From assembly GCA_017506865.1 (NCBI GenBank), contig JAFCMP010000334.1, positions 1,612,001-1,676,000 on the forward strand: 64,000 nt of DNA, given 5' to 3'. Of the stretch, positions 32,900 through 45,300 are shown in pieces. The DNA comes from Tribonema minus. Its lineage: Eukaryota > Sar > Xanthophyceae > Tribonematales > Tribonemataceae. Below the pieces are notes generated by a model that made no database searches, had not been told where the DNA came from, and was given only the letters and a program-made list of their open reading frames with translations. The position numbers and the translations under genes were made by a program. How positions within the stretch are numbered: the stretch's first letter is position 1; every line of letters starts with the position of its first letter.

Positions 32900-35800
32900 T
32901 GAAACACCACGGGCGGTGGCAGTCACGACATTGAACCGAGCAGAGATGCCTCAGAGCTTCATTGCTTGCCTTCTGAACGAGCTTGTTGCTGCAGTCTCCT
33001 TCCATGCGTTGTTGTTTACTGCAAACAAGCTGCAATAAGCCACACATGCAGTGTGTACATGCTATTGCAAGAGCATTTTCAACTGCAGCAGAAGGCCCCA
33101 AACGGAAATGACGACAGCGACCGCTGCCTTTGCTGGGCGTCAGGCACGCCAATGGTTGCTATGCCCTCAGGTCAGAGTTGTACTGTTAATGACGCCTCTG
33201 CAAGCATCAACACAACAAAGCTCTCTGTTTTCTGCCAAACTTTATTACCAACCAAAACTAGAAGAAGGCGAGTCGCGAGATTTGTTATGTTAGTCCGGCC
33301 TTGCGGCAGCGGCAGCATGCTGTTTTGCAGGCTTGATCGAGGGCTGCTTCGGCAGCGGCTTGGCAGCTCTACTGTCGGTCCATAGGCGTGTGCACACCAT
33401 CATCTAGTGCCCAAACATAGTGTGGAGATTTGATCGTCGCAGCACAGAAGTGCTCCTGATGAGGCTCACCGACTCGTGTTTCACGACTCCGATGCTCGTC
33501 CGTACGCGGTGACGCCGAGCAAGGCTGCTCTCTTGTGCCTTTATTGCCGCCCGGCATGGTGAAATCCTTGCGATCCAGCTCGAATAAGTGGTGTGCACTC
33601 TCGCCGAGGCTTGCTGATGCCTGATGATAACACGGCGGAATTGAGCTGCCTCGCGCCCCCGTTTGCGCCGCTGCTTGCGTGCCACCCCACGCCTCAAACA
33701 CATGCTCACTCTGGAGCCTTGCTGCTCTTGCAATGGCCTGTTTCGTGCCTGTGTGCTAAGTTTACATATTATTTTGAAGTTGAAGTCCTCGTTGTCGCGA
33801 ATAGTTCCCGCTCTCGGCGGGGCTAACTGTACCTCGATCTCAGCGAGGCTGAGCGAAGCAGGAACAGCAGCGCATTCACTTACTCAAACCACCTTCGGCG
33901 AGAGAACAGCGACAGAGCGTCAGCGAGCTTCGGCAACGAGATTGGCGGCTGAGAACGCGGACGAGAACTTCGACCTACATCGACAGCAACCTTCCAAGGT
34001 GCGCTTGCTGCCCTCTGGCGACTGCGCAGATGTCGCGCTGCTGCTTGCATAGTTGATTGGCGCCTGACGCGCATGCTGCGGTGTGCTAGATGCACGCAAC
34101 ATGCAGAGTCGTGAGGCACCTTGCTTGCCGGAATACTTGTTGAAGTCCGATTGGCAAGAGTTTTTTGCTGGTGAATGACATGTGTGCTGTGCTGTGCTGC
34201 AGTGAAAAAGCTGCAAATGATATGGCCATGCTATGCTGCTTTACAAGTTGTACTGCAAAAAAATATTCCATGTTGTCTACTTGCCATCCGTGAAGCATGC
34301 ATGCCCCTTTTGGTAGTGCCTCGCTGTGCCTGCAGGTTTTTACAAGCGCATTACATGCGCACTCAGCAAACGCACACTTTACCATGATTTTTTTATATTG
34401 CATCTCAGCACAGTTTGTCGTGAATTTGTAGCATGTACCTGTGCACAACTAATGATGCGCATCACTGAATTAACCGCCGCTGCGTGCCCCTCCTTGTGCC
34501 ACACGTGCAGGCACCTCAGTGCGATTGCGACAACGCTCAACATGCTGCCGCTGCAGCTGGCGTCCGACCTTTCCATGGTGGCATTCTTGTATGCCGCTGT
34601 GTATTTCTTCCTGTTCACGTTTTGACCGTGGTCATCGGAGTGTGTTTCGGCAGCGGCTCGCTTGGGACATCCTGGTTCGCAACGGCCATCAAGACTCGCA
34701 TGTTGCAGCGCCCCACAGGTGAAGGTCAACGCCATGCTGCCAACAAAAGGCACAGTATAACGTAGCACTTGATCTTGCAGCAACCGTAGCATTTTTCCAA
34801 TTCTCAATTCTGGGGACCAGCATCATCAAGAAATTGACATGTACTGCTTTCACGGATGCCGACAATGCGACAGCTCATGTTTGCTGTACTGACGGTTTGG
34901 CTTGCACTTTCGGACGCCACATTACAGGGTTTTCATTTGTGGTTTACAAACACAGGGCCAACTACCATGCGCCACACAACTCTTTGTAGCCATTGCTATA
35001 ACATTGCGCACTGCTGGATCGCTGTTGTATGCTGTGCCCATTGGCGCACGTTGGACATGCTATGTTCAAAGTAACCATTCTGCTGTAGCACAGAATTGTG
35101 TATCTTGTAGTCATGCGTGAATTTTTCTCATGCAGTGCTGACAGTGCCCGCCACACAACTCTGCCACTGCATGCACTTCAACTTCAACACAGACGCTGTC
35201 GCCATTGCAGAAGTGAATCGTGTCAGCGTGACATTGTTACAAGTTGCGCTGACTCGTTCTCTCACACGCATTCACTGCCGTGTGCAGGAAGTGACGCGAT
35301 TCATACCCGAAAGCTGTCGCGGCCAGAGTTGCGTGCGCTCAAGAAAGACCTTGTGAAGCAGATTCTTCAACAAAGCGGCACCAACGCGCAAGATGGCGTC
35401 AGCCGTAAGCACAAGAGGCAGCTGAGCAAGGCTGCAGGGAAGTCAGCGGCGTTCGAGAAGGTTTTGGAATCGACAACGCGACTTCGTAGGGCGCGCCAAA
35501 TGAGCATCGACACGTGAGTCTGGCCGTACCTCTGCTTGCATCGTGGCATCGGCAGCTTTATATGTACACATCGACGCGCTTTGTGCAGCCACAACACATT
35601 TTGTGCATGCGTCTTTCTGTGGTCAATCCACAATTGTACCTAACGCCATTCACGTATGTTGAAGTATGCGTCAGTCTCATACACGTTTGCCTCAAATAGA
35701 GGCCGAGCGTGGGCTACATTAGTGAGCCAAGCTTGCATCACAAAGTCAAGAAGCACACGTGGACTTCATTGCGATGGTGATTTAGGAGATTTGTAGTGTG

Positions 35801-36170
35801 CCGACGCAACCTGCGTACTGAGTACAAGTACCGTCGGTACGGTCAACATGCTAACTGGCCTGCGGTGCCGCTGCCCTAGGGTCATGGAACGCCACTGGTA
35901 TTTTCATGTGCTCTGTGCATGGACCTTGCAGGCCTCTCATTGGCGCCATCAGCAAGCTGTTTGGCGTAGCGCAGCCGCCGGACAATGCTCCTACTGCAAC
36001 TCCAGCAAGGCCACTCGCTCAGCAGACCAAGGGCCCAACGCAGGTACATTGCGAACACATTCAATGCATAAGCAGAGCAGCTCATGAGCTACTAGGTGTA
36101 GCTCTGCAGAAAGTAGACAAGTGCATGTGCAGAATGAAATTCACGTATGCTGTGGCGCAGGGTACATTGC
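32900..36170. repeat. Right arm of the large inverted duplication
   Basis: This is the reverse-complement partner of 1-3310. The outer part carries the 5' exons of the coiled-coil gene. The inner part (32900-34500) matches 1720-3310 and includes a conserved block around 33329-33391 and 2834-2896, whose frame (LIDGCFDSRLAALLSAHG on the left, LIEGCFGSGLAALLSVHR here) stays open in both arms between possible splice sites. Confidence 0.9.
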
Positions 36171-38087
36171 AACTTGGAGTTCAGAGAGAGTACATGTGTA
36201 CCTGCCAGTGCTCGAGTACGTGCATCGTCATACGCGTATACTATCTTGAAGTAGTGAACAAGTTGTACAACTTTATCATAAATTGTACTTGCATGCTGTG
36301 TATGCCTGCGCAATGCAGTCGGTCTCCACACGCACACTTAAACTCATAAATCTCACGCCGACTGTGCCACGCCACCTTTATTGTTGCAGCGCCGCAAGCG
36401 CAAGATGAAGGCGCCGCAGGATGCGCCAACCGACGCGCCCGCCCCCGCTGCCATCGACGCTTCCACCGCCATCGCCGCCGCGGCTGCAGCACCTACCGGT
36501 CCCAGCCCTGCTACCACTACGACCACTGCTGCTGGCGCCGACGCGTCCGGCCTCAGCAACAGCGACCTGCTTGAGCGTCTCAGAATTGCAGAGGCTACCA
36601 TCTCCGCCCAGCGCACTTGCGCGGAGCATGCGGAGACAGAGCGCGATTCGGAGCGTGCCAAGAATGAGGACAGCGCGCGGCGGCACGAGAAGCAGATGGC
36701 GGCGCTCAAGGCTGGGCACCGCACCCGGCAGCAGCGCTCCTTTCGCAGGTTCTTCACCAACATGTGCAGAGCGTGGCTAGTGGGCAAGCGCCAGCAGAGG
36801 GAAGCGCAGGCGCAGTACGCTAAGCTCCACGCTGACTTCCTCCAGGTCAATGAGGAGTGGGCAGAGGAGGCAGATGCCGTGACTGCGGACAGGGTGGAGC
36901 TGAGCCAGCTGCGCAAGTCGCAGACAACCGGCGGCCAGCAGCAGCTGCTCAACGACGCCACGCGCGCGCTCCAGTCGGCACAGCGCGAGAACCCACGCCT
37001 GCAAGCCGAGCTCCACACGCGCGACGGTGTCCACGCAAGGCTGCTCAAGACACTGGGAGGCAACGCCGACTCCTCGGACGAAGCTCTGGCCAGCGCGGCG
37101 GTGGCGTTCGTCTTGGCGCACGAGGCGCAGCCGACGGCGCGAGTCACGGCGGACGCGTGGCAGCACCGTCGTGCGTTGAGCGCTGACTCGGTGTTCATGA
37201 AGCGCGGCATCCTGCGGCGTAGGCCCAAGCCGGTGGTGAACACGGTGGTGAGTACACTCATTGTGCGTGTTTGCGTTGCTTGTGTGCTGAAGGTGTTCGT
37301 ATGTATGTAGGCAGTACCGTGCTCTGTGTACATGCAGGCGACAACATGTTCACCGCATATGACAGACTTGCTGGAAACTGCATGCATGCCAGTTAACGAC
37401 AGTCAAACAACGCTTTGTACGCATGTAGATCACTGCAAGTTGCTGAATACGCAGCGAGTGATGCATGCGCACCTGTTTGTCACGCTCTTACGCAACTTCA
37501 AGCATGCCGCGTGCCTTACGCATATGAGCACTGGCATGTGTATGCAGATATGCGCATTTATTCTTGTCAAGTAGCACCACACAACGAGCATATCACTCGC
37601 GCTGTGACCTTGCCTGATGCAATACTCTGGTTCAGCTCCACTCCCTGCCAGCGCATGCCATTCATCGCCCAGCAAATGTTCCAGGCCTGTTCAGCTTTCT
37701 CACCTCCCCCCCCCCTACCTCCCCCCCCCCATTTCTCACCTGCAGCAGCCTGACGCCCCCAGGCACGTATCCTTCCACCCTGTTACCGAAGACATTGAGT
37801 CTGGTGCCGAGACCAAGAACTGGCGTACGCGCTGTGAGGCCAAGGTGGCAGCTGCTCAGCGCCGAGTTGAAGAGGACCCTGAGTCTGCTATGCAAGAGTC
37901 CCGGGAGGAGCGGCTCAAGGTGTCCAAGGCAGCGCTCGACATGTACCGCCACCAGCCGTTGTCAGCAGAGGTAGACAGGCTGCGGTGGGAGCAGATGCTT
38001 CACGCGGCGCGCGCGGCGTTGGCGGCGACCAACATAGAGTTAGAGGTTCAGGTGGCGCCTGTGGTGGACCCCGTGCAGGCAAATTGA
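34511..38087 (+). CDS. Membrane/coiled-coil protein gene, right copy
   Basis: Exons 35288-35513, 35932-36043, 36390-37247 and 37746-38087 join in frame and end in TGA. An upstream transmembrane exon, 34511-34718, has good splice sites and the expected end phase, but it is one T shorter than the left-arm copy (four T, not five, in the run near 34619), which shifts its frame. Either this copy is damaged at its 5' end or it starts elsewhere. The downstream part encodes a basic linker (ELRALKKDLVKQILQQSG), then PLIGAISKLFGVAQPP, an Ala/Pro/Thr-rich stretch, a long charged coiled coil (about LLERLRIAEATISAQRTC onward, over 150 residues) and a last exon with RHVSF, which fits the RVxF docking pattern for protein phosphatase 1. 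The start codon is unknown. Likely a membrane-anchored cytoplasmic coiled-coil protein; the family was not recognised. Confidence 0.7.
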
Positions 38088-39024
38088 GTATTGGTCAGTA
38101 CGGAAGGGGCGGCGTGGAGCAAGGTGTTGCGCTGTAGTAGTAGCGGTTGTGGCGCCCAAGAGGTGCAGCAACGTATATATAATGCCGGCGGTGCGGCAAA
38201 CAGTGTGCATACATCGAGCTCGGACCTGGGCTGCAGATATATCTCGAGTACTTTGTGGTTCATTTTAAATGTATTGTACGCATTTTATGCTTCAACGTGC
38301 TGTTCTGGTCCAGCAATTTTGTCCTCTCTGGAGCATGGCTTTGCTGTTGAGTGTTCTGTCGCATGTTGCTGCTGCTTGCATTTGGCTGCATGAACACGCG
38401 TGCTTGCGGTCACTGTGAAATGCTGGCATGTAGTGCTACGGCATTGCTTACGTGAGAGAGCTTCTTGCGTTTATTGTAGGCTGTGCCTTCGTGATTTGCC
38501 AGCTTGTTCTGCATAGCACGTGGTCCATTGCGCAGCGCGCTTTAATGTGCACTGTGCAGTAGAACAGGCCGAAACTACTGGAATTCGGCGTGCGTGTAAA
38601 CTTTGTCGCCCTGACCAAACCCCTCCCCGCCTGATGAGCGCAGGAAATCCCTACTGTAACATCGATGCCAATAATGACATACAAAGCACAATCCGTCAAC
38701 CAGCGCAGACATATTCATGCAACATCATACGCAGCTATAGTTCATTGTGCTACCTGCAGGTGAGTTTTCAAGCTGAAGACTGTCAGAATGTGACGCAAAG
38801 GTGGCAGTGCTCAGTAGCAGGTATACAGCTGACTTGTCATGCAAGTGCTGTGTTATCTGCAGAGCTTGAATTCCTTTGCAGTCTACGCCTTCTGATGTGA
38901 GAGTAGATGAGATTGCGGTAATGACCAGCGCACAGCACTGCCTGGGGTTGTCGGCGCGCTTCTTGCGGCTTGAATAACTTCAACCTGGCGCGGCGGCGGC
39001 CGCGTCGTCGGCCAAGAACGACAG
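38088..39024. other. Intergenic stretch, no gene seen
   Basis: Moderate GC and short ORFs only. Nothing recognisable. Confidence 0.5.
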
Positions 39025-39188
39025 ACGACATGCGACCTGAACTGCCATGTCTGCAAGGCTGTCAGCTTGAAGGATCATCGCGTGGACTGAACGATCTGAT
39101 GAGCACTGCTGTGTTGAAGGCAGCGCTCCACCTTTGCCCCGATGACCTCCGCCCTGACCAGTGGCAAGCTTTGTTGAACAGCAAATGA
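39025..39188 (+). CDS. Possible terminal exon of an unknown gene
   Basis: After a possible acceptor (CGACAG at 39019-39024) an open frame runs 53 codons from ATG 39030 to a TGA at 39186. It encodes DMRPELPCLQGCQLEGSSRG and later LHLCPDDLRPDQWQALLNSK. Amino-acid content looks protein-like, but no upstream exon or homologue was identified. It may be a lone relic. Confidence 0.3.
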
Positions 39189-39494
39189 TTGCAAGGAGGT
39201 CTCAGGCGCTTGCTGTGTTGTGCACTGAAGATCCCTGCCTGTCATGGTCAGTTTTCACCTTCACTCCTCGTCGCAACTGAGTTGTTAAAGAGCTGCCTAT
39301 AGTAGGGACAAAAGCATGCTAACGTCGACAGTGTGCGACGCACACCGATTCCGGCACACTGTAATGTTGTGATCGTGCATTGCCACAGGCGCACAAACTT
39401 GGACGCATAAAACACAACAGCACTTCCCAAGGGACAGGCTGCAGTGTGCATACATACATCTTCGTGGCTTGTGAACTCAGACAGGCAGCGGGCG

Positions 39495-40265
39495 TCACCT
39501 TCCGCCGTTAATGTCTCGCAAATCTAATATACACCAGAGCATACAAATCAAATCATCGTCGAGGACCCAGCAAAAGCGCCCTACTTGGCATCGTGACCAG
39601 GCCAGCGGCGCTGTGGAAGAACTCGTCCGCTCAGATGCGCGAGCGAAGTTTGTTGCTGGCTGGCGAAGTCTGCGTTCACTGGCTGCACACCGTCGCCATC
39701 CTTCAATCTCGAATGGCAGCGACGCAGTCAGCAGAGCAAGGATTCCCTCGCGCATCTTCAGCTCCGACCTCACCGTATGCAACAACAAAAGCCCTGCACA
39801 TCAGCGCCGGCACGGACGCCGGGCGCGCAGCCGTGAGGTCGAACTTGGGGCTCATGGTTCATAGAGAAAGCCGTGGCTTTTGCAAGGGTGACGTTAAATT
39901 TCTTTCCTCTGCCGCGCCAGAGTTGCAGCAGCCGTTCCATTCTAATTTGAGAGCTCTCGCTCAAGATTTGAACTCCTTCGCTCTTTTACGTTACACCGAT
40001 GTTTCTCGGGGGCACATTCCTCGCTATTTGTAGATAGAGAGGGAAAGGTGATGGCTCGGCTTCGACTTGCACAACGGGCTTGAGAGGCTCGCCGTTGGAC
40101 GCGCGCAGGTCAGCCTCTGTATGGCGCCGAGAAGCGCACAAATTTTTGTCGGCAACAAGGCAAACAGCATGCAGATCATAAATGATGACACCAGCGTCCG
40201 GTGCATCCTCATACAGCAAGCCAAACAGGCCGGTGGCGAGGGGCTTACGCAGCTCGATCTTATAA
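39495..40265 (-). other. Coding-like segment, unassigned
   Basis: The minus strand has protein-like codon content, best at 40260 down to 39986 (includes GVIIYDLHAVCLVADKNLC), with further fragments in other frames down to 39495. No start, consistent splice set or family was recognised. It could be exons of an unknown gene or a decayed element. Plus-strand ORFs 39593-40033 and 40067-40300 overlap it and look less convincing. Confidence 0.3.
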
Positions 40266-40300
40266 GGCTGGCTTCAGTACTGTATCAGCATTGCACCTGA

Positions 40301-42363
40301 AGAAATTGTGATCCCCTTGGCTTGCTTGTAGCTCGCTTGTTTGCAAACTATTCGCGAACAGAACCGAGAGCAGGGCAGCTTTGCCTCTAATAATCCTCAA
40401 CAGTGAGCATAGAAGTAAGCATCCCTCTTGCCTAAGAGCTTCGGACAGCATGCGCAAATTTTGGTGCACACCACGGCAGCCGTTCATCATCTGAAACGAT
40501 TGCATGATCACCGGTGATTTTCAATGATTGGTTGCTCGTTGTTGCCCTCGGCAGCACCAAAGCTGACGCAGTCAGAGCACACCCTCTGACGGCCTGCAAC
40601 GCAACTCACAGCCGTTTCTCACACTGTTGGCGGGATGCGGGAGTGTGCTCCCTTCGAGTTAGTCCAGGCGCTCAAGCATGAGGTTCACAATCACTTTTAA
40701 TTGCCTGCCTTCAACTTGCATGGAATGACTGGACCAGGTGTTGCAATTGAAAGGCCTCGCATAAGCCACCAAATTAAGTTATCGGTCCTTACTTGATGCA
40801 CTCCTTGACAAACATGCAGCTGTTCGCCAGCTGGCAAGTACAACAACTTGAACCTGCCTGCTTGCAGCAGCTCAGGCTACTAGTACACCTTTACCAAGCT
40901 CACATGCCGCAGTGCCATTCAATTGAGTTGACCAAGTGTGGTTCATTGTCTGCGTCTTGCAGAGTGCGGCTGGCGCAGCCTGTGCGGGAAAACTTCAAGG
41001 CGGTGAATAGAACGGTGGCTGCCATGGTCACTGAGATCTGAGTCACAGCGGGGGGCAGAGGCTGCAGTAGCCTAGCTGAGCCGCGCCTGTGGAGTCAACA
41101 CTGTGACTGATTACCACGTCAGCTGGCACATTTGATCAAGTTGTTGGTACCACAGTGACGCGCCTCCGAGTTGGTCATCATGATGTGGTGAGTCACTATT
41201 CCTCAGACTAGTGCGGCTGCAGTCATCACGTGCAGCCGCTGCCACATCGGTGAAAATGCAACCAGCGGCAGCTAACACAGGGGTACAGTATTGAAAGAAG
41301 CATGGTGTACTACCAGCACTACACGCATCAGCGGTTGATTGAGTCAGCTGATTGTGGCAGCCGCCGCTACGGTGTCAAATTGCAGCAGTGGCGCGCCTCA
41401 GGCTGGCAAATTCAAGTTGCACAGCGACTGTTTCTCAGAGTCTGACTTGGAAGTCACTGTACGTGAGGCGCGCCGGCAGTTCCACTCTCAGACTGTGCGT
41501 CCCTTGTGGTGCACGTCTCGCGGCTGCTCGTGCTGCTCACGACGTGTCTGGCTCAGAGTGGGCCATGCGCCAGCGGGAAGTACTAGCTGTTGGGTGCATT
41601 TCAAGTTGGCGTACCGCTGATGCCATCTGCAGCTTGCGGAATTCGCCGACAGTTGGTGTATCCAATGCTTTATCGGGCAGGCGCAGGCGTTGCTATGCGA
41701 CGTCGTTCAAGCTCATTCAATTCAAGTTGCTTCATGCATTTTGACAATCTGTGTAACTCACCCTCATAGCTGTGAGGTGAACATAAGTAGACTTGAAGTT
41801 GAAGTATTTGATGGATCACGGCAGCGCAAGAGGTACAGCCTTGGTTCAAAAGCAGACGCTCCAGCAAGCCCCGCTCCAAGTTGCCTGCAATAGAAAGAAG
41901 TTGACGCATGCTGCCGCATGGTACGCATGTCAACACGGCGGCAGCAAACTGCCAGTGAGTGCTTGCGATGACTCGTAGACTCTCGCTCCAGATCATCGCC
42001 TCCAGGAAGGTAACAACATCTCAAGTCGTTGCCGCCCAGGCCGTCCCCGTGGCTGAACACGTGGCACTGCAGTGCATGCAAATTGACGGGTGACAGACCG
42101 TGGGCGCGCCATGACGACGCGGCCCGCAGATCCCAGCTCAGGCTCTCAGCGTAGCGCAGCAGCGGGCAGCCACCTGCGCTGCGGAGACGTACATATTATC
42201 AAGCTGCTATACTGGTATCGTGAATATATGGCGGCATGCCCTTCAGGGCTTGGAAAATCCCATTCGCCTTGGACTGCACACCGACGCGCGAGCACTTTGT
42301 AATCTCCGGAAGAGGATCTCAGCCTCAAACACAGGCTTTACTCTCACTTGCTGTACGTCGCAG
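40301..42363. other. Stretch upstream of the first tandem membrane gene
   Basis: The missing 5' exon or exons of the gene at 42364 must lie here, because its first visible exon begins in mid-codon. Candidate coding pieces are 41339-41620 (+; includes AGKFKLHSDCFSESDLEVTV) and the short frame ending at 41041 (+). Neither has a supporting counterpart upstream of the second tandem copy. Confidence 0.35.
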
Positions 42364-45300
42364 GGGCCCAGCAGACGTGGTTCCCGAGCACCGGCGCATT
42401 GCCAGCGCAGCATGGCTGTTGCTCGTAGCCGGCTTCCTCGTCTACTCCTGCGTCAGCGTGTGGGCAGCAATCAACGTGAGCCTTCACTTCAAGTTGAATA
42501 ATGTGACTTTGCTTCATGTAGAGGTATTGATTGTCTCTCATTGGTGACGGCGTTCCAGAGACGCGCCAACAGTCTGTCCTCCGCGAGCCAGCAAGAGCTA
42601 TGGGATGAGCAGCGCTTCAATCATTCCTGTGTGCTTTGTAGCTGTTGGGGTATGTATGCGTAGTACACTGAGCTGAGCGCTGCCGCGCAGCATATGCGGC
42701 AGACCCTGCGCCATGGCCACCGCTGCCAGCGCGCCGCAGCGCATCGCAGCGGGTGCCGCGAAGCGCGACAGACGCGCGGCGTCGCCGCTGCGACGTGTCC
42801 CGCCGCTCGCGTCAGCGATGAGCTTGTACACAACTTCAAGCAGCTCGCCACTTGACGAGGACAGCGGTGAAGGAGCGAGCCCTTGGGCCTTGCCAGGGGA
42901 CAATCATGTGCGCGGGCGTGCGTGTGCATACACGTACTATGTAGTAGTACTGTGTGGTGTGGTGCGAGGGCGTGGGTTGCTGATGTGTATGGGGGCAGCT
43001 TGCATGGGAAGCAGCGATGCAGTGCAGACGTTGCCTGATCGTAACGTGCAGCTGCAGCTTAGGGTTGAGATTGGGGTCGAGGGTGAGGGTGAGGGTTTGG
43101 TGCGTCTGTTCCGCGCACAGCGGATCAAATACGCCGTGCAACCTAGACACCGTGTGGCTGCCAAAACCACAATCCTAAATGAAGACTTTAAAACCAAAAC
43201 GGTTCTGGGGATGGAGTTGCCAAATTAAACATATGCATGGCGCCCGCAGCTACTAAGTAGTAGTACGGCGGCTCGTATCTGAAGAATGCTCCTATGCTGC
43301 TTCTACTGCTGCTGAGCGTTGCAGGCTCCTAAAGCGATATCCGTCACGCAACAGGTGCGCCGGTGTGCGGCTCATGATGCTGGACTGCGCAGTCTGTGTA
43401 GGGCACTGCAGCGCGCATGTCGGTATGTATGTATGTGTCAGCAGACTGTCAGCCCCATACTCTGCGCCAGGCAACAGCGTCATGTGCCTCGCGCGCTCGT
43501 TATTGCAGATACTGTCGTGGCTTGCGTAATGTTGTGAGTTACAGTGCCAGTGCCAGGCTCGTGTGTGCACAACCCATGTCATGGTGCGTCCGCTGCCGTA
43601 CACAAATCGTGCACTTCAAAGTCCACGTACGCTGCTGTCCCTCTCCCTTGCGGTCACACTCTGGCGCCAATGCTACATTGTTGGCATACCTCGCCTGAGC
43701 ACATCAGCCCTGGCGTCTCCTAGCCGCCTGTGTCAGACGCGCTTGCTTGTAGTGCATACGTATATATACTATAGTATGATGCGCCGCCGCCGCCGCCGCC
43801 GCGCAGAACCCGGCGGACGAGCTGAGCGCCAGCTTCAAGGTGCCGTCCATCTCGATCTGCATTGAGGGCGACGTCGGCTGCGCCACCAGCATCTACGGCG
43901 GCCGCCTGACGACGAATGACTGCCTCGAGAGCTCCCTCAAGTACCACGCCAAAGTGGGGTACTTGGGTCTGTTCACGGAGGCGCACGCGGACAACCAGAT
44001 GCAGTACTACCCGCTGTCGCTGGTGCGCAACGGCTCCCAGGTGAGAGCGCTGCGCGCGTGCGCAGGCGTGTTTGAGTGACCCTCATCTTGTTTCGCCCAC
44101 TGACTCCATCGCTGGCCCATCTGTGAGGGTCGCCGCGCGCGCGCGGGCGGCAGTGGCGCTTAGGGTAGGTGGCCCTTGTCTAGTTCACCCCATCTGCTAT
44201 GCGGCCGTGCCCACCAGCGCCCCATTGGTGCGCGCAGTCTGCGTACTCTCAGAGAGCTAGCGGTGCTTACTTCAATCTGTATTGTCGGCCACGCCGAGGC
44301 GCCGCGCGTCTGCTTGCTGCATTTCCGCCGCGGGCGCGCTCATTTGATGGGAATGGTCGTCGTTTCGCAATCTCATGCGCGCCGCCCCCAGCAGCTACAG
44401 TGGAGCTCCCCGCCTTGTACTAAACGCAACCCTACGTCCTTGAAAGCGCTCCTCAAACGGCCACCGTTGCAAGCAGAACTGTTGCACTCATGACGTCGCG
44501 TGTACGCGCTCACGCATCGCCGTTGAGCATATACCAGCGGTCGGCACGGTCTCTCTGGTCATAACTGCCGACAAGCTCGTAGCTGCTTGACACGACTTTA
44601 CTGATAGGCGTGGCAGCGCTTGCGCAGTGCTGAGCATCGACACCATCTGTTATCACTTCCAACCCCCCCCCCCCCCCCTCAAGCCAATGATGATTGACAG
44701 ACTGGAAAAGTAGTGCGGCGGAGGCGGCATGCTTCAACAGCATGGCAGACACAAGGACCACGTGCATGTTGAGCAACTGCACTCAGCGCGCGTGATGGGG
44801 GCTGTCACAAAATCAACATGTTTCTGGGAGCAAATAGCTTCTGCACCCCTTCATATTTTTGAAAGCAAATTGCTTCTACACCTCTACGTACTCTGCTCCA
44901 GATTTGAACAAAAGCTGCTGCCATCAGTACAGTCGCTAAAGCGCCTCTGCATCAACTGACTGGCAGCAACAGAACTGCCATACGAGCCTTTTTTTCTTGG
45001 CTAAATGAACAACATTAGCTGACTTGTCTGCTGTTGACCTTAAAGTATTGCTAAGATGCCTCATCTTGTAGGCCACCCCTGTTACACTCTCACAAGATTA
45101 CGTCTGCTCCTTGGACGCTGCAGGTGGGCCAAGGCTTGCTGCCGACGCAGGCCGATCAAATGTCGTGCTGGGTCGTGGACAACTCCACGTGGTCGTACCA
45201 GAGCGGTAAGGGCACGCTGCCACTTTTGCTCACTTGCGACAGCCTCTTGTCTCTGGTTTCCATCTGTCAGCTTTCCATCAAGTGCCCTCTCACCCGCAAC

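Noticed and set aside
36353-37387. 344-codon minus-strand ORF
   Set aside because: Antisense shadow of the large coiled-coil exon, which has splice support and correct phase on the plus strand.
43058-43098. Telomere-like G-rich repeats in an intron of tandem copy 1
   Set aside because: Units vary (GGGTTGAG, GGGTGAG) and a related G-rich stretch exists at 53803-53845 in copy 2, so it is an inherited intron feature and not a telomeric insertion.
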